This document shows positions 37,465-47,386 of a stretch of 58,534 nucleotides of DNA, one piece after another. The stretch lies in assembly GCA_022709365.1 (NCBI GenBank), contig JAKLIY010000027.1:1-58534 (forward strand). The letters are read 5' to 3'. The DNA is from Pseudomonadota bacterium (lineage in GTDB: Bacteria; Pseudomonadota; Gammaproteobacteria; Competibacterales; Competibacteraceae). The translations under genes were made by a program, and so were the position numbers. Under the pieces are notes generated by a model that worked only from the letters and a program-made list of their open reading frames with translations, was not told the origin of the DNA and did not search any database. Every line of letters begins with the position of its first letter. Positions within the stretch are counted from its first letter, which is position 1.

Positions 37465-40400
37465 ATGCCTTCCCGATTGACCGTGAGGACCTTTCGCCGG
37501 CGCGTTCTCAGGCCGACCGAGGGCGTGTTTCTCTTCCATCCCCGGGTAGTGGAAAGGCTGGTGCGCCGTGACCGGGGGCATGGTTTGTCGAGTCTGGCAA
37601 TCCCGTCGCTCGGTCATTACCTGATCGCTCGCCCCGTCTTTCTGCGCAGTCTGGAAGACGAAAATCCCGATGCGCTGGCCGTGATTGAGGGCCTTAGCCT
37701 GCCCGATTGGGTCATTCTCTTGCCTACACCCTCCGCTCAGGAACTGACAACTGGCGACCCGGAACGCTTGTTGCGCCGTTACTGGGGACGGCGCTTCGAG
37801 GCTGAGATCGCCCGCGCCTGGCAGACGGCCCGCAACGATAATCAGGATGATGAGGTCTTTGGCGGACAGGGATTGGCGCAGCGAATCGGCGAGCCGGCTT
37901 GTCGCGAAGTGCGGGTACTGCTGGAACAGGATCAGCGCGTCGTGCTGGATTTGGATGACAACACGCTCTGCCGCCAGTTTGTCGGCTTCGTGACGTATCT
38001 GCGCTATTTTGCCCCAGGAACCCGTGCCTATTTTTTCCCGGCCATTGCCGACTGGGGCGATCTGGATCACTGGTTGAAAGAGGGAGGATTGGATCTGCCG
38101 CCGCCCCGGCATAGCCGCCGCTGGCCGCAACTGTTGGTCAAGAGTCGCCCTTCCGGCATTCACAGCGCGCCGGACTATGAACCGGAACTGCCCATTCGGC
38201 TACCCTTTGGTCGCCATGATCCCGACTTGGCCGATGGCGTTAACACAATCCTGCCTCTCGCGTCGAAACTGTCATCCAGAGTCAGGCTTGTCGAACGGGT
38301 TGCTGATCGGCAGTCGCCAAATCATCAGGCCAGCGCCTTGCGGGTGGAAGCGCGTTGCCAGGAGGCGCTGCGGCAAGCCTCGACCCTGACCCGGAAACCC
38401 GGCTGGATGGCCTGGGCGAGCGACCGGCTGACCGCGCTCCTGGCGCCGGTCATCGGGCGCTGGGCCAGCGCACTGGATCGTCGGTGGGCAGCGCCCTTCC
38501 AGTGGGTCGCCGCCATCCGTTTGCGCCTGTTCCACCACGGGGTGCGCGTCGCTTTCCGCGCCGAAATGGCCGGACGTTACGGAACGGCGCTCCGCTACCT
38601 GAGCGTCGCCGTACAGCAATACCAACAGATCAAAGAGGGAGATACGTCCGCCGCGGATCCGGTCGCCCAGCGCTTGCGGGCCTGGCAGCGGGATCTCATC
38701 ACAGCCCTGCTCAATAACCTCGCGGTGCCGTGGCGGCTGAATCCGTCATCTATCCGGATTCTTGGAACCTGGGTTCAGCGATTACTCAATGAGCCGGAGG
38801 CGGCGCAACTGTCCAGCCGGCCTTCCCGCCTGCTGGATGACCTGGAGCGGATGGGTCTGGAAGGGCAAACCGAGTATTACCGCCTGCAACCCGTCGCTTG
38901 GTTATGGAGCCTTGGACGGAAACCCTTACGGTTGGGACTGCCGTTTCAGGGGCCGCTTAAAGCCTTGCGCAGGCTGAATGCGGCCAAAATCCGGCTTGAT
39001 CAGCTCCCGTGGTCCGGTGCGGAAGTGGCCTATTTCAGCGCACCCTTGCAAACGCTGGGGGAGTTGATTGGCCAGCGGCTCCGCCAGCCGCTCTTGCCGC
39101 GTCTGAGCGAATTGCTCGACGCGGTCGGCTTTCTCCCCGACGATCATCCGCAGCGGGTCGCACGCAATCTGCTCCAGGAAGAATTGTTTGAGATCATCCT
39201 GCGCCGTTGGCATTTACGCTTTACCGACTTGCGCGACGCCGTGTCCCGCAACGAATTGCGGTTGCCGGACTCTGGCTGGCGTGATCTGGTTCTGGGAGAT
39301 CGACTGGCGCACTTCGACCGTAAAGCCCGCGCCGCGCTGCCGGGGGTTTATCAGCCCGGTGAGTTTTATCTAAAAGGTTTACAGCAACTGAGCGCACCGT
39401 TATTTGGTTCGGCCTTGGGCCGGTCAATAACCCGGTTTCTGCTATTACCCTTTGGCATCGCCTTCATCAGTCTGGAGGCACTGGCTTATCTGCTCAGTCT
39501 GACCCCGATGGCTCAGAAGGTGCTCCAACTGGTCAATGCCGGGTCCGTTTTGGGAGTGGGTGCGGCATTGCTCGTCGCGCTGCACACCGACCGGGGGCGT
39601 CACACGGTGGCTGCGCTGAAGCGAGGAATCAAGGGACTGTTTAGCCAAGTGTGCCGGGGACTGTTGCGGTTGATACGCTGGCAGAGGGCGGACTGGCTGC
39701 GTCATGCGCAGGTGCAGAAAATCTCTCGCTATCTGCTGGAGCCATTGCTGATCAGCCTGCTTCTGGCGTTGCCGCTCAACAGCCTGGCGCGCGCTTTGAG
39801 CGTGGAGGTTGCGGAGCTGCCGGCGTTCCTGATGATTCTGGGTTTCATCCTGGGGACGTGGCTGCGCAACAGCCGGTCAGCGCGCCAACTACTGGACGGC
39901 GTCACTACCCGAGGAATCGCTTTCTGGCGCCAGGTTCGCCACACGCTGGCTATGGGTCTGGTGCGCTGGGTGATTGACCTGTTCGACGGGCTGATGCACA
40001 GCATTGAACAGGGCCTGCACCGGGTCGATGAAGCGGTCAGTCATCATCAGGGTGAAGGGCGGGGTGTTATGGTGGCCAAGGCGGCCATCAGCCCGATCTG
40101 GGGGATGTTGAGTTATTTCATCTATTTCTATGCCGCAGTGCTAGTCGAGCCGCAGGTCAATCCCATCAAGCACTTTCCGGTCGTGATGGTCGCCGATAAG
40201 TTGATGTTGCCATTTTTTTCTGCGTTAACCACTGCGCTGCTGGCGTTGTTGGCCCCGGTATTGCCGCAACTCATCAGTTTGCCGGTGGCCACCCTGACCA
40301 TTTTACTGCTGCCTGGAGTGTTCGGTTTTCTGGCCTGGGAGCTGCGGGAAAACTGGAAACTGTATCGCGCCAATCACCCGGACCGGGTGCAACCGGCGCA

Positions 40401-40911
40401 TTTCGGGCCGGAGGGAGAGACGCTATACACCCTGCTGCGGCGCGGCTTCCACTCCGGTGCGCTGCCCAAAGCGTTCGCTCGATTACGCACCGTGATCATG
40501 CAGGAAAATGAACAGCAGTGCAGTATTCCGCAAGCGTTGCGTCAGGCGGAGGCGCGGTTAAACGATATTCTGGAGTTGGTTCAGACCTTTGTGCAGCGGG
40601 AACTGATTTTCGCGCTGGTGGAGCGGAGTTGGGAGGCAGGCCATCCGGTTACAGCGATGATCGTCCACTTGGAAGCCGCGACGGCGTCGCTGACAGTGCG
40701 GATTGCGCTGGAACCGGGCGGCGGGGAGAGCGGTCAACCGGTGCTACTCGCGCTGCGTTTAGCTCTGGACACGGATGAACTCTGTGGGGAAATGACTCTC
40801 ACCGGACCGGTTGACCGGCTCGGCGATCCGGCGTGGCTGGAGGAGGAAATGGCGTGGTTTCTGGAGCGGGCGGCGATTCGTTGTCAAAGCCGGTCATCAA
40901 CCGTTCCCTGA
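37465..40911 (+). CDS. Large integral membrane protein of unknown function
   Basis: I do not recognise this 1148-residue protein. The first 650 residues are soluble-looking, basic and rich in Arg, Trp and Leu, with no signal peptide. From about 654 to 945 there are at least six hydrophobic segments: near 654-677 (ITRFLLLPFGIAFISLEALA), 688-708, 752-775, 785-805, 878-895 and 916-945. A cytosolic-looking C-terminal 200 residues ends it. No Walker, kinase or protease motif is apparent. It starts 77 bases after gatB without a good ribosome site, so it may have its own promoter. The Arg/Leu-rich codon use matches the host, which argues against recent transfer. It could be an envelope-stress or lipid-related protein, but there is no direct evidence. 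Confidence 0.7.
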   Translation: MPSRLTVRTFRRRVLRPTEGVFLFHPRVVERLVRRDRGHGLSSLAIPSLGHYLIARPVFLRSLEDENPDALAVIEGLSLPDWVILLPTPSAQELTTGDPERLLRRYWGRRFEAEIARAWQTARNDNQDDEVFGGQGLAQRIGEPACREVRVLLEQDQRVVLDLDDNTLCRQFVGFVTYLRYFAPGTRAYFFPAIADWGDLDHWLKEGGLDLPPPRHSRRWPQLLVKSRPSGIHSAPDYEPELPIRLPFGRHDPDLADGVNTILPLASKLSSRVRLVERVADRQSPNHQASALRVEARCQEALRQASTLTRKPGWMAWASDRLTALLAPVIGRWASALDRRWAAPFQWVAAIRLRLFHHGVRVAFRAEMAGRYGTALRYLSVAVQQYQQIKEGDTSAADPVAQRLRAWQRDLITALLNNLAVPWRLNPSSIRILGTWVQRLLNEPEAAQLSSRPSRLLDDLERMGLEGQTEYYRLQPVAWLWSLGRKPLRLGLPFQGPLKALRRLNAAKIRLDQLPWSGAEVAYFSAPLQTLGELIGQRLRQPLLPRLSELLDAVGFLPDDHPQRVARNLLQEELFEIILRRWHLRFTDLRDAVSRNELRLPDSGWRDLVLGDRLAHFDRKARAALPGVYQPGEFYLKGLQQLSAPLFGSALGRSITRFLLLPFGIAFISLEALAYLLSLTPMAQKVLQLVNAGSVLGVGAALLVALHTDRGRHTVAALKRGIKGLFSQVCRGLLRLIRWQRADWLRHAQVQKISRYLLEPLLISLLLALPLNSLARALSVEVAELPAFLMILGFILGTWLRNSRSARQLLDGVTTRGIAFWRQVRHTLAMGLVRWVIDLFDGLMHSIEQGLHRVDEAVSHHQGEGRGVMVAKAAISPIWGMLSYFIYFYAAVLVEPQVNPIKHFPVVMVADKLMLPFFSALTTALLALLAPVLPQLISLPVATLTILLLPGVFGFLAWELRENWKLYRANHPDRVQPAHFGPEGETLYTLLRRGFHSGALPKAFARLRTVIMQENEQQCSIPQALRQAEARLNDILELVQTFVQRELIFALVERSWEAGHPVTAMIVHLEAATASLTVRIALEPGGGESGQPVLLALRLALDTDELCGEMTLTGPVDRLGDPAWLEEEMAWFLERAAIRCQSRSSTVP

Positions 40912-40921
40912 TGAGGGTGAA

Positions 40922-41341
40922 TCAGTCGTCCAGGGCGTCCAGCGCTTTGCGGAAGCGGTTGGCGTGCGAGCGCTCGGCCTTGGCCAGCGTCTCGAACCAG
41001 TCGGCAATTTCGTCGAAGCCTTCGGCGCGGGCGGTTTGCGCCATGTCGGTATACATTTCCGTGTATTCCTGGGTTTCGCTGGCGATGGAAGACCGCAGAT
41101 TGTTGCGCGAGGAGCCGATGGGCAAGCCGGTTACCGGGTCGCCGACTTGCGCCAGATAATCCAGATGGCCGTAGGCATGGCCGGTCTCGCCTTCCGCTGT
41201 CGAGCGAAACAGGGCAGCGAGGTCGCTTTGCCCCTCGATGTCGGCTTTGTTGGCGAAGTAGAGGTAACGACGGTTGGCTTGTGCTTCGCTAATAAAGGCA
41301 GCTTTCAGGTTTGCTTCGGTTTTGGAGCCGTTCAATTGCAT
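40922..41341 (-). CDS. Rubrerythrin-type diiron protein without rubredoxin domain
   Basis: A 139-residue four-helix ferritin-like protein. Helix motifs supplying diiron ligands are visible: FISEAQANRRY, STAEGETGHAYGHLDYL, SETQEYTEMYTDMAQ and FETLAKAERSHANRF, the last with the typical ExxH. The C-terminal rubredoxin domain of full rubrerythrins is absent. Such proteins scavenge hydrogen peroxide with an external electron donor. GAGGA lies about 10 bases before the ATG. It is divergent from uvrA across 173 bases. Confidence 0.88.
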   Translation of the reverse strand: MQLNGSKTEANLKAAFISEAQANRRYLYFANKADIEGQSDLAALFRSTAEGETGHAYGHLDYLAQVGDPVTGLPIGSSRNNLRSSIASETQEYTEMYTDMAQTARAEGFDEIADWFETLAKAERSHANRFRKALDALDD

Positions 41342-41514
41342 CGGGTCAATTTTCCTCGAGTATGGATCAAGCGTAAGACCCAGTTATTTTAAAGTTAAAG
41401 CAAGCGTAGTTCATGCCGGGCGAGTTGACGAATCGACAGCGGCCATGATGTTAATCGTCAGCGCTGATCATGGCGACCTTTCTCCTTCCCTCTGACATTT
41501 TAACCGTTGGCTCT

Positions 41515-44340
41515 ATGGACACGATCAAAATTCGCGGCGCCCGCACTCACAATCTCCAGAATATCGACCTCGATCTGCCCCGCGACCGGCTGATCGTCAT
41601 CACCGGCCTGTCCGGTTCCGGCAAGTCCTCGTTGGCGTTCGACACCCTCTACGCCGAGGGTCAGCGCCGGTATGTGGAATCGCTGTCGGCCTACGCCCGG
41701 CAGTTCCTGTCGCTGATGGAAAAGCCGGATGTCGATCACATCGAGGGATTGTCGCCGGCCATTTCCATCGAGCAGAAATCCACTTCACATAATCCCCGCT
41801 CCACGGTCGGCACGATTACCGAAATTTATGACTATCTGCGGCTCCTTTACGCTAGGGCCGGGATTCCGCGCTGTCCCGATCACGCCATCGACTTGGATGC
41901 CCAGACCGTCAGCCAAATGGTGGATCAAGTGCTGGCGTTGCCGGAGGGCGAGCGGTTGATGTTGCTGGCCCCGGTGGTCAAGGAGCGCAAGGGCGAACAT
42001 CTCAAGCTCTTGCAGGGGTTGCAGGCGCAAGGCTTCGTGCGCGCCCGGATTGACGGCGAGGTGGTGGAACTGGATAGCCCGCCGCCGCTGGATTTGCGCC
42101 GCAAGCATACGATTGAAGTGGTGGTGGATCGTTTTAAAGCGCGTGACGATCTCGGTCAGCGCTTGGCGGAATCGTTTGAAACGGCGTTGCGGTTGGGAGA
42201 AGGCGTGGCGCGGGTGGCGTTCCTGGATGAGCCGGAACGGGCGGAATGGCTATTTTCCGCCGGTTATGCCTGTCCGATCTGCGGTTACAGTCTGAGCGAG
42301 CTGGAACCGCGTCTGTTCTCTTTCAACAACCCGGTCGGGGCCTGCCCGGAATGCGACGGGTTGGGCGCCAAGCCGTTCTTTGACCCGGAACGGGTGGTCG
42401 GGCATCCGCATTTAAGTCTGGCCAAGGGGGCGGTGCGCGGCTGGGATCGGGACAATTTCTATTATTTTCAACTGATCAAATCCCTGGCGCAGCATTACGA
42501 CTTTGCGCTGGATGCGCCGTTTCAGGAACTGCCCGCCCGCATTCGCACGATCATCCTGCACGGCAGTAACGGCGAAGTCATCGACTTCACCTATACCAAC
42601 AGTCGTGGGGAAACCCAAATCCGCCGTCATGCCTTTGAAGGCGTGATCGCCAACATGGAGCGCCGTTATCGCGAAACGGATTCCAACCTAGTGCGCGATG
42701 AACTGGCGAAATATCTCAGCAGTCGGCCCTGCCCGTCCTGCCAAGGGGCGCGGCTGACCCGCTCCGCCCGCTATGTTTTCGTGGCTGGTCACAGTTTGCC
42801 GGAAATCGTCGCCCGCCCGATCGGCGTCGCCCGGGAATTTTTTGCTGAACTCACGCTGCCGGGCCGGCGCGGGGAGATTGCCGCCAAGATCGTCAAGGAA
42901 ATCAGCGAGCGGCTGAACTTCTTGGTCAACGTTGGCCTGGATTATCTGAGTCTGGAACGCAGCGCCGACACCCTGTCCGGCGGCGAAGCGCAACGCATCC
43001 GGCTGGCGTCGCAAATCGGCGCGGGCTTGGTCGGGGTGATGTATGTGCTGGACGAGCCGTCGATTGGCTTGCACCAGCGCGACAATGCCCGGTTGCTGGC
43101 CAGTCTGCTGCGGCTGCGCGATCTGGGCAATACAGTGATCGTGGTGGAACATGACGAGGAGGCGATTCGCACCGCCGATCAGGTGGTGGACATGGGGCCA
43201 GGCGCCGGTATTCATGGCGGACGCATCGTGGCGCAGGGTACACCGACGGAGATCATGGCTTGTCCCGATTCGCTGACCGGGGCTTATTTGAGTGGCCAGC
43301 GCCAGATTGCAGTGCCGGAACAGCGCACGCCGATGAATCCGCAAAAGCAGTTACGCATGGTCGGGGCCAGCGGCAACAATCTGAAAAATCTGACAGTGGA
43401 TATTCCGCTGGGCTTGTTGACCTGCATTACCGGCGTCTCCGGTTCCGGCAAGTCCACGCTGATCAACGATACCCTGTACCGCTACGCCGCCCGCGATTTG
43501 AATAACGCCAATGAATCGCCCGCGCTCTGCCAGGATTTAACCGGGCTGGATCAATTGGACAAGGTAGTGAATATCGACCAGAGTCCGATTGGCCGCACCC
43601 CACGTTCTAATCCCGCGACTTATACCGGCCTGTTCACACCGATTCGGGAACTGTTCTCTGGCGTCCCGGAATCACGGGCGCGAGGTTATCAACCGGGCCG
43701 ATTCAGCTTCAATGTCAAAGGTGGCCGCTGTGAAGCCTGTCAGGGTGACGGAGTGATTCAGGTAGCGATGCATTTTCTCCCGGATATTTATGTGCCCTGC
43801 GACCAGTGCAAAGGTCAGCGTTATAACCGGGAAACGCTGGAAGTTCGCTACAAGGGCCGCAATATCCACGAAGTGCTGGAGATGACGGTGGAAGACGCGC
43901 TGGCGTTTTATCAGGCAGTACCCACCGTCGCCCGCAAGTTGCAAACCCTGGTCGATGTCGGGTTGAGTTATATCAAACTCGGCCAGAATGCGACTACGCT
44001 CTCCGGCGGCGAGGCGCAGCGGGTGAAATTGGCCCGCGAATTGTCCAAGCGCGATACCGGCCAAACGCTGTATATCCTGGACGAGCCAACCACCGGCTTG
44101 CATTTCCATGACATCGAACAGTTGTTAAAAGTCCTGCATGAATTACGGGATCGCGGCAATACCATTGTGGTGATTGAACATAATTTGGATGTGATTAAAA
44201 CCGCCGACTGGATCATCGACCTGGGGCCGGAAGGCGGCGGCGGTGGTGGGGAAGTGGTGGCCGTGGGAACGCCGGAACAGGTCACGGCGCATCCAGTCAG
44301 CCATACCGGGCGGTTTCTGGCGGCGGTGGTGGGGCGGTAG
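41515..44340 (+). CDS. uvrA: Excinuclease ABC subunit A
   Basis: A 941-residue DNA-damage sensor ATPase of nucleotide excision repair. It has two ABC ATPase modules with Walker [14 protein letters not shown] and [13 protein letters not shown] and signatures [14 protein letters not shown] and [15 protein letters not shown]. Two zinc modules, [20 protein letters not shown] and [18 protein letters not shown], are present. The start at 41515 ([14 protein letters not shown]) is chosen by homology over an in-frame ATG 45 bases upstream. I looked for a CTGT-N8-ACAG LexA box upstream and saw none. Debris of an AraC-type gene follows immediately. Confidence 0.97.
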   Translation: MDTIKIRGARTHNLQNIDLDLPRDRLIVITGLSGSGKSSLAFDTLYAEGQRRYVESLSAYARQFLSLMEKPDVDHIEGLSPAISIEQKSTSHNPRSTVGTITEIYDYLRLLYARAGIPRCPDHAIDLDAQTVSQMVDQVLALPEGERLMLLAPVVKERKGEHLKLLQGLQAQGFVRARIDGEVVELDSPPPLDLRRKHTIEVVVDRFKARDDLGQRLAESFETALRLGEGVARVAFLDEPERAEWLFSAGYACPICGYSLSELEPRLFSFNNPVGACPECDGLGAKPFFDPERVVGHPHLSLAKGAVRGWDRDNFYYFQLIKSLAQHYDFALDAPFQELPARIRTIILHGSNGEVIDFTYTNSRGETQIRRHAFEGVIANMERRYRETDSNLVRDELAKYLSSRPCPSCQGARLTRSARYVFVAGHSLPEIVARPIGVAREFFAELTLPGRRGEIAAKIVKEISERLNFLVNVGLDYLSLERSADTLSGGEAQRIRLASQIGAGLVGVMYVLDEPSIGLHQRDNARLLASLLRLRDLGNTVIVVEHDEEAIRTADQVVDMGPGAGIHGGRIVAQGTPTEIMACPDSLTGAYLSGQRQIAVPEQRTPMNPQKQLRMVGASGNNLKNLTVDIPLGLLTCITGVSGSGKSTLINDTLYRYAARDLNNANESPALCQDLTGLDQLDKVVNIDQSPIGRTPRSNPATYTGLFTPIRELFSGVPESRARGYQPGRFSFNVKGGRCEACQGDGVIQVAMHFLPDIYVPCDQCKGQRYNRETLEVRYKGRNIHEVLEMTVEDALAFYQAVPTVARKLQTLVDVGLSYIKLGQNATTLSGGEAQRVKLARELSKRDTGQTLYILDEPTTGLHFHDIEQLLKVLHELRDRGNTIVVIEHNLDVIKTADWIIDLGPEGGGGGGEVVAVGTPEQVTAHPVSHTGRFLAAVVGR

Positions 44341-44345
44341 GCGGT

Positions 44346-44444
44346 CGCTTGTCGCCCGACACGGTCGCCCAATCGCTCAAGATGTCGCGACGAACGCTTT
44401 ACCGGGCGTTAGGAACAGGAATAAACTTCGCTCGATGTAAGTGA
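44346..44444 (+). pseudogene. C-terminal HTH remnant of an AraC-family regulator
   Basis: The frame reads LSPDTVAQSLKMSRRTLYR followed by ALGTGINFARCK and a stop. This is the first HTH of an AraC-type DNA-binding domain, cut short. It begins 5 bases after the uvrA stop and has no start codon of its own. It marks the left boundary of the accessory cassette and shows that a gene was lost or truncated here. Confidence 0.65.
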
Positions 44445-44515
44445 CATGTCCAATTATTGGGTGAATCCTGAGATTGTGCGGGATATCACCCTCCTGCAAA
44501 GGTGGTGGAGGATTT

Positions 44516-44839
44516 ATGGCAGATTATGTAACGCAAGGAACAGTTCAATTTGAAATAAATGGTGCTGATCTCGTGATCAGAATTAATCCAAGTCAAAACT
44601 ATGTTGTGAAGCATAACGATAAGAACTACATCATTTTAATGCCTATAAATGTTTCTACTATAAAAGCCAAAGTATTCGAGGTACCTGCAGAGGCCAAGCT
44701 CTCTACAAAAAAAGATATTCTTTTGAAAACAACACTTATTTATGCCGCACTTAACAACACCAACATAGAGATCATTGTAGAAATTGATGGAGGTAGCATA
44801 AAAGGAATCAAAGCTATCAAAAATCCCGCAAAATTATGA
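44516..44839 (+). CDS. Small beta-rich protein leading the SIR2/LRR cassette
   Basis: I do not recognise this 107-residue protein. It starts MADYVTQGTVQFEINGADLV and is predicted to be mostly beta strand (LVIRINPSQNYVV, YIILMPINVS, IEIIVEIDG), with a lysine-rich surface and no cysteine, signal or membrane segment. An OB-like or similar small barrel would fit, but that is a guess. GGAGG lies 6 bases before the ATG, a good ribosome site; a longer upstream frame to 44474 lacks one. It is AT-rich compared with uvrA, consistent with transfer. The SIR2-like gene starts 11 bases after its stop, so it is probably the first gene of a five-gene unit. Confidence 0.7.
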   Translation: MADYVTQGTVQFEINGADLVIRINPSQNYVVKHNDKNYIILMPINVSTIKAKVFEVPAEAKLSTKKDILLKTTLIYAALNNTNIEIIVEIDGGSIKGIKAIKNPAKL

Positions 44840-44850
44840 TCGGATAAAGT

Positions 44851-46497
44851 ATGAAACAACCGCAGAATATCATCTTCTGGGGAGCAGGCGCCACGGCGGC
44901 GCTCGGAATGCGGGTGACCCAGAAACAGGGAAAGTTTATCCGAGAAATTACTAGCAGCGGTGTATCACGACATGAGAAGCCACTTGAGAAATGCATTGCT
45001 GAAGCGCTCGATCCGAATGGAACCACAAGTTGGCGTTCCGCCCTTTTCGACCTAATTACGATTCTTGGCGACAGGGACGAAAACTATGACCACATCGGAG
45101 CGATCAACGATGAAGAACGCGAAGCCATGCGCCGAAACTGGACAGGGGTAAGCGATGATCGTGATTTGGAAAACCGGATTATCGGTCTTCGCCTCATCTA
45201 CGATTGGCCTGCATTGAAGTCGGTGGTGCGAATCTGTCCGGGTCATGATTCGGCGAATTTCAAAATCAACGATTTATTCAACATTCTGGACATGCATGCT
45301 CCGCTTGGGTTTGGGGTTCGCGCACCCGCTTCATCCAAAGGCCAAGGACAATTTTTTGATGCTCGGAGGCTTATCGGCGCGAAGAACGCGCTTCGTATGC
45401 TTCTGGGCGCTTCATTTTACATAGATTATCAAGAATGCATTCGCTCAAAACTTAGGGAGCTTGAGCAATACCATGATTTTGCGTTGCATCTAGGTCGCCG
45501 TATGCAGCGCGACGGAATAGACTTTGCCAGTCGTCGGCTCTCATTCCATGAACCCGAATTTTATCAAGGTGATGTGTGCTTCGTAAGTCTGAATTACGAT
45601 CCTATTGCTCTGTGGATACAGTTTATCGCCAATCGTGAGCTGAATAAAAACCCTGGCGTTCCACACATAGGATCGCCCGCCACACCGCTTCACCTTTTTC
45701 ACGATTTTGGTCATCTGATTCCCGCGCGGCGTATAGGCAGGGGAGAAGCCAATTGGCCTTGGTATCCCATGAATGAAGCCGTTGCCCAGCGGCTCAACGA
45801 ACAGTCCGTGAGTGATGCCAGAGTCAGGTTGACTAAATTTTTGTTTCCACACGGCTGCCTGTGCTGGCGGGAATGTCCTGATTGCGGCAAGCTTTCCGCC
45901 TTCCACGGGGATGAATGGAAGCTTGACGACCCCAGATTGTTTCCGCCGCCACCTTTGCATGCCTTCGATCAAGGAACGTTCCCAGACTGGATCATCGGCG
46001 ACGAGCGCGAAAAGCGAAGAAAAGGCGAGGTTGACGCCAGAACTTGCCTCCATTGTGGGACGTTGACCTATGCCCACCATACGCAGACAGTGATGCAAAG
46101 TTCGTTCAAGTCTCAGCCACCCTCTTTCATCGAAGAAATCCAGCGCGACCTGCGGGCTACCACGATGCAGGCAAAGCACATCATTTTTATGGGATATTCA
46201 TTGCCGCTGGATGATGTGACTTACCGAGCTTTTTTCTCTGCCCGATGCCAACGCAAAATAGGCAAGAAAGACGACTCTGTGCGCTGTACGGTTGTCGACA
46301 AGTGTAATGAGAATCCTGATTGGTACGGACCGAATGAATTAAAAACTAGAAGCTCTCTACCAGATGTCGTGAAAGCGGCATGTGATATATTCGGCAATGG
46401 TAATGTTCGCTTTTACGGCAGTGGCATTCCCAACGTATTTCTCGATGGAGGCATAGTGACAAAAGCTGCGTTGGAACGGCTTTTGAGTTGGTCTTGA
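44851..46497 (+). CDS. SIR2-like protein with zinc ribbon, candidate NAD-consuming effector
   Basis: A 548-residue protein with SIR2-superfamily signatures in the right order: the NAD-binding glycine loop GAGATAALG (11-19), the N-x-D motif FVSLNYDP (N248, D250), the catalytic-type histidine H334-G followed by Trp339, a zinc pair C342-x2-C345 matched by C399-x2-C402, and GYSLPLDD (448-455), which closes the NAD pocket in SIR2-like families. In anti-phage systems such domains (ThsA, DSR, SIR2-Argonaute and SIR2-HerA systems) deplete NAD+ on infection. No fused sensor is seen, so sensing may lie in the neighbouring LRR protein. It starts 11 bases after the small leader gene. The family is inferred from motifs and not from alignment. 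Confidence 0.75.
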   Translation: MKQPQNIIFWGAGATAALGMRVTQKQGKFIREITSSGVSRHEKPLEKCIAEALDPNGTTSWRSALFDLITILGDRDENYDHIGAINDEEREAMRRNWTGVSDDRDLENRIIGLRLIYDWPALKSVVRICPGHDSANFKINDLFNILDMHAPLGFGVRAPASSKGQGQFFDARRLIGAKNALRMLLGASFYIDYQECIRSKLRELEQYHDFALHLGRRMQRDGIDFASRRLSFHEPEFYQGDVCFVSLNYDPIALWIQFIANRELNKNPGVPHIGSPATPLHLFHDFGHLIPARRIGRGEANWPWYPMNEAVAQRLNEQSVSDARVRLTKFLFPHGCLCWRECPDCGKLSAFHGDEWKLDDPRLFPPPPLHAFDQGTFPDWIIGDEREKRRKGEVDARTCLHCGTLTYAHHTQTVMQSSFKSQPPSFIEEIQRDLRATTMQAKHIIFMGYSLPLDDVTYRAFFSARCQRKIGKKDDSVRCTVVDKCNENPDWYGPNELKTRSSLPDVVKAACDIFGNGNVRFYGSGIPNVFLDGGIVTKAALERLLSWS

Positions 46498-46538
46498 ACA
46501 TACCGCCTCCAAGTCAGCGATGCGATAGGTAACCCCCC

Positions 46539-47381
46539 ATGGCTACAGCACTTTATCCCGGTGAATTTCCAGGGCGAGCTTTACGCACCTTCATTAATGA
46601 CCCCTCGTTGAGCGAGTACGCACAAAAAGCGGAAAAGCTGTTGGAAGCGTTGCCCGCTGTATTTGTACCCCGAGTACAGTACAAGCGGCCCGGAGTAAAA
46701 AACACCTGTTGGTACGTGGCGTTAAAGGAAGAACCCGATGTATGGCTGGTTAATTTTACCATCGTGCCCAGTGAGTTAAATATCGAACTTCGGTTGGCCA
46801 AGTACTTTTCAGTCACTGACGATCACATAAAGAAACTGGGTATGTGGCATCAGAATGACTGGCCCACTTTTGGACTCAGTAGAATCGGCTCGGAGAAAGC
46901 CATCAGTATCCTGTCTGAATATATCGAACGGGTAACACCCGATGTATTGGCTGGAAAGCATAAAGCGCCCAGCCGCTCATCGGCGGAATACTTTATCAGT
47001 CAAGACCTGAAAATCCTGTTTCCAAATCATAAGGTCAGGCATGGCGAGCGACCGATTCAACACCCCAACGGATCATTTCTTGAACTTGACTTGCAGATTC
47101 CAGATTTGAAACTAGCCATTGAGGTACAAGGCCCCACTCACTACTCGGATATCTATGGCAATTATGAGGAAGTGAAGAAAAGAGATGCTTACAAAAAGCA
47201 ATGGTGTCAAAATCAGGAAGTTCAACTGATGCACATTGAGTGGGAAGGGTATATGAAGACAATTTATCGTCTGCCGGAAGCCACCCGACGGGAGCGGTTT
47301 GGGTTAGTGGTCAAGCAATTTCTGTCTGAAAAAATACCGTTTATTGAAATCACTGAATCCCAGTTTCTAAACGTAGTCTGA
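46539..47381 (+). CDS. Protein with C-terminal PD-(D/E)XK-like nuclease domain
   Basis: A 280-residue protein. The N-terminal half (1-145) is unfamiliar. The C-terminal half carries SSAEYFISQDLKILFP, then LELDLQIPDLKLAIEVQGPT with acidic residues E182 and D184 and the E195-V-Q197 motif, then HYSDIYGNYEEVKKRDAYKK and a final strand near LMHIEWEG. This D-x10-E-x-Q pattern with a following GPxHY is that of small endonuclease-like folds (Vsr/DUF559/RAP-type). It could be a second effector or a nucleic-acid sensor. It is 41 bases after the SIR2-like gene and 5 bases before the LRR gene. Nuclease activity is inferred only. Confidence 0.65.
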   Translation: MATALYPGEFPGRALRTFINDPSLSEYAQKAEKLLEALPAVFVPRVQYKRPGVKNTCWYVALKEEPDVWLVNFTIVPSELNIELRLAKYFSVTDDHIKKLGMWHQNDWPTFGLSRIGSEKAISILSEYIERVTPDVLAGKHKAPSRSSAEYFISQDLKILFPNHKVRHGERPIQHPNGSFLELDLQIPDLKLAIEVQGPTHYSDIYGNYEEVKKRDAYKKQWCQNQEVQLMHIEWEGYMKTIYRLPEATRRERFGLVVKQFLSEKIPFIEITESQFLNVV

Positions 47382-47386
47382 CATCC

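Noticed and set aside
41342..41514. SOS (LexA) box expected before uvrA
   Set aside because: No CTGT-N8-ACAG pattern is visible. A TTGACG at 41425 with TGTTAA 18 bases on could be a promoter but is too weak to list.
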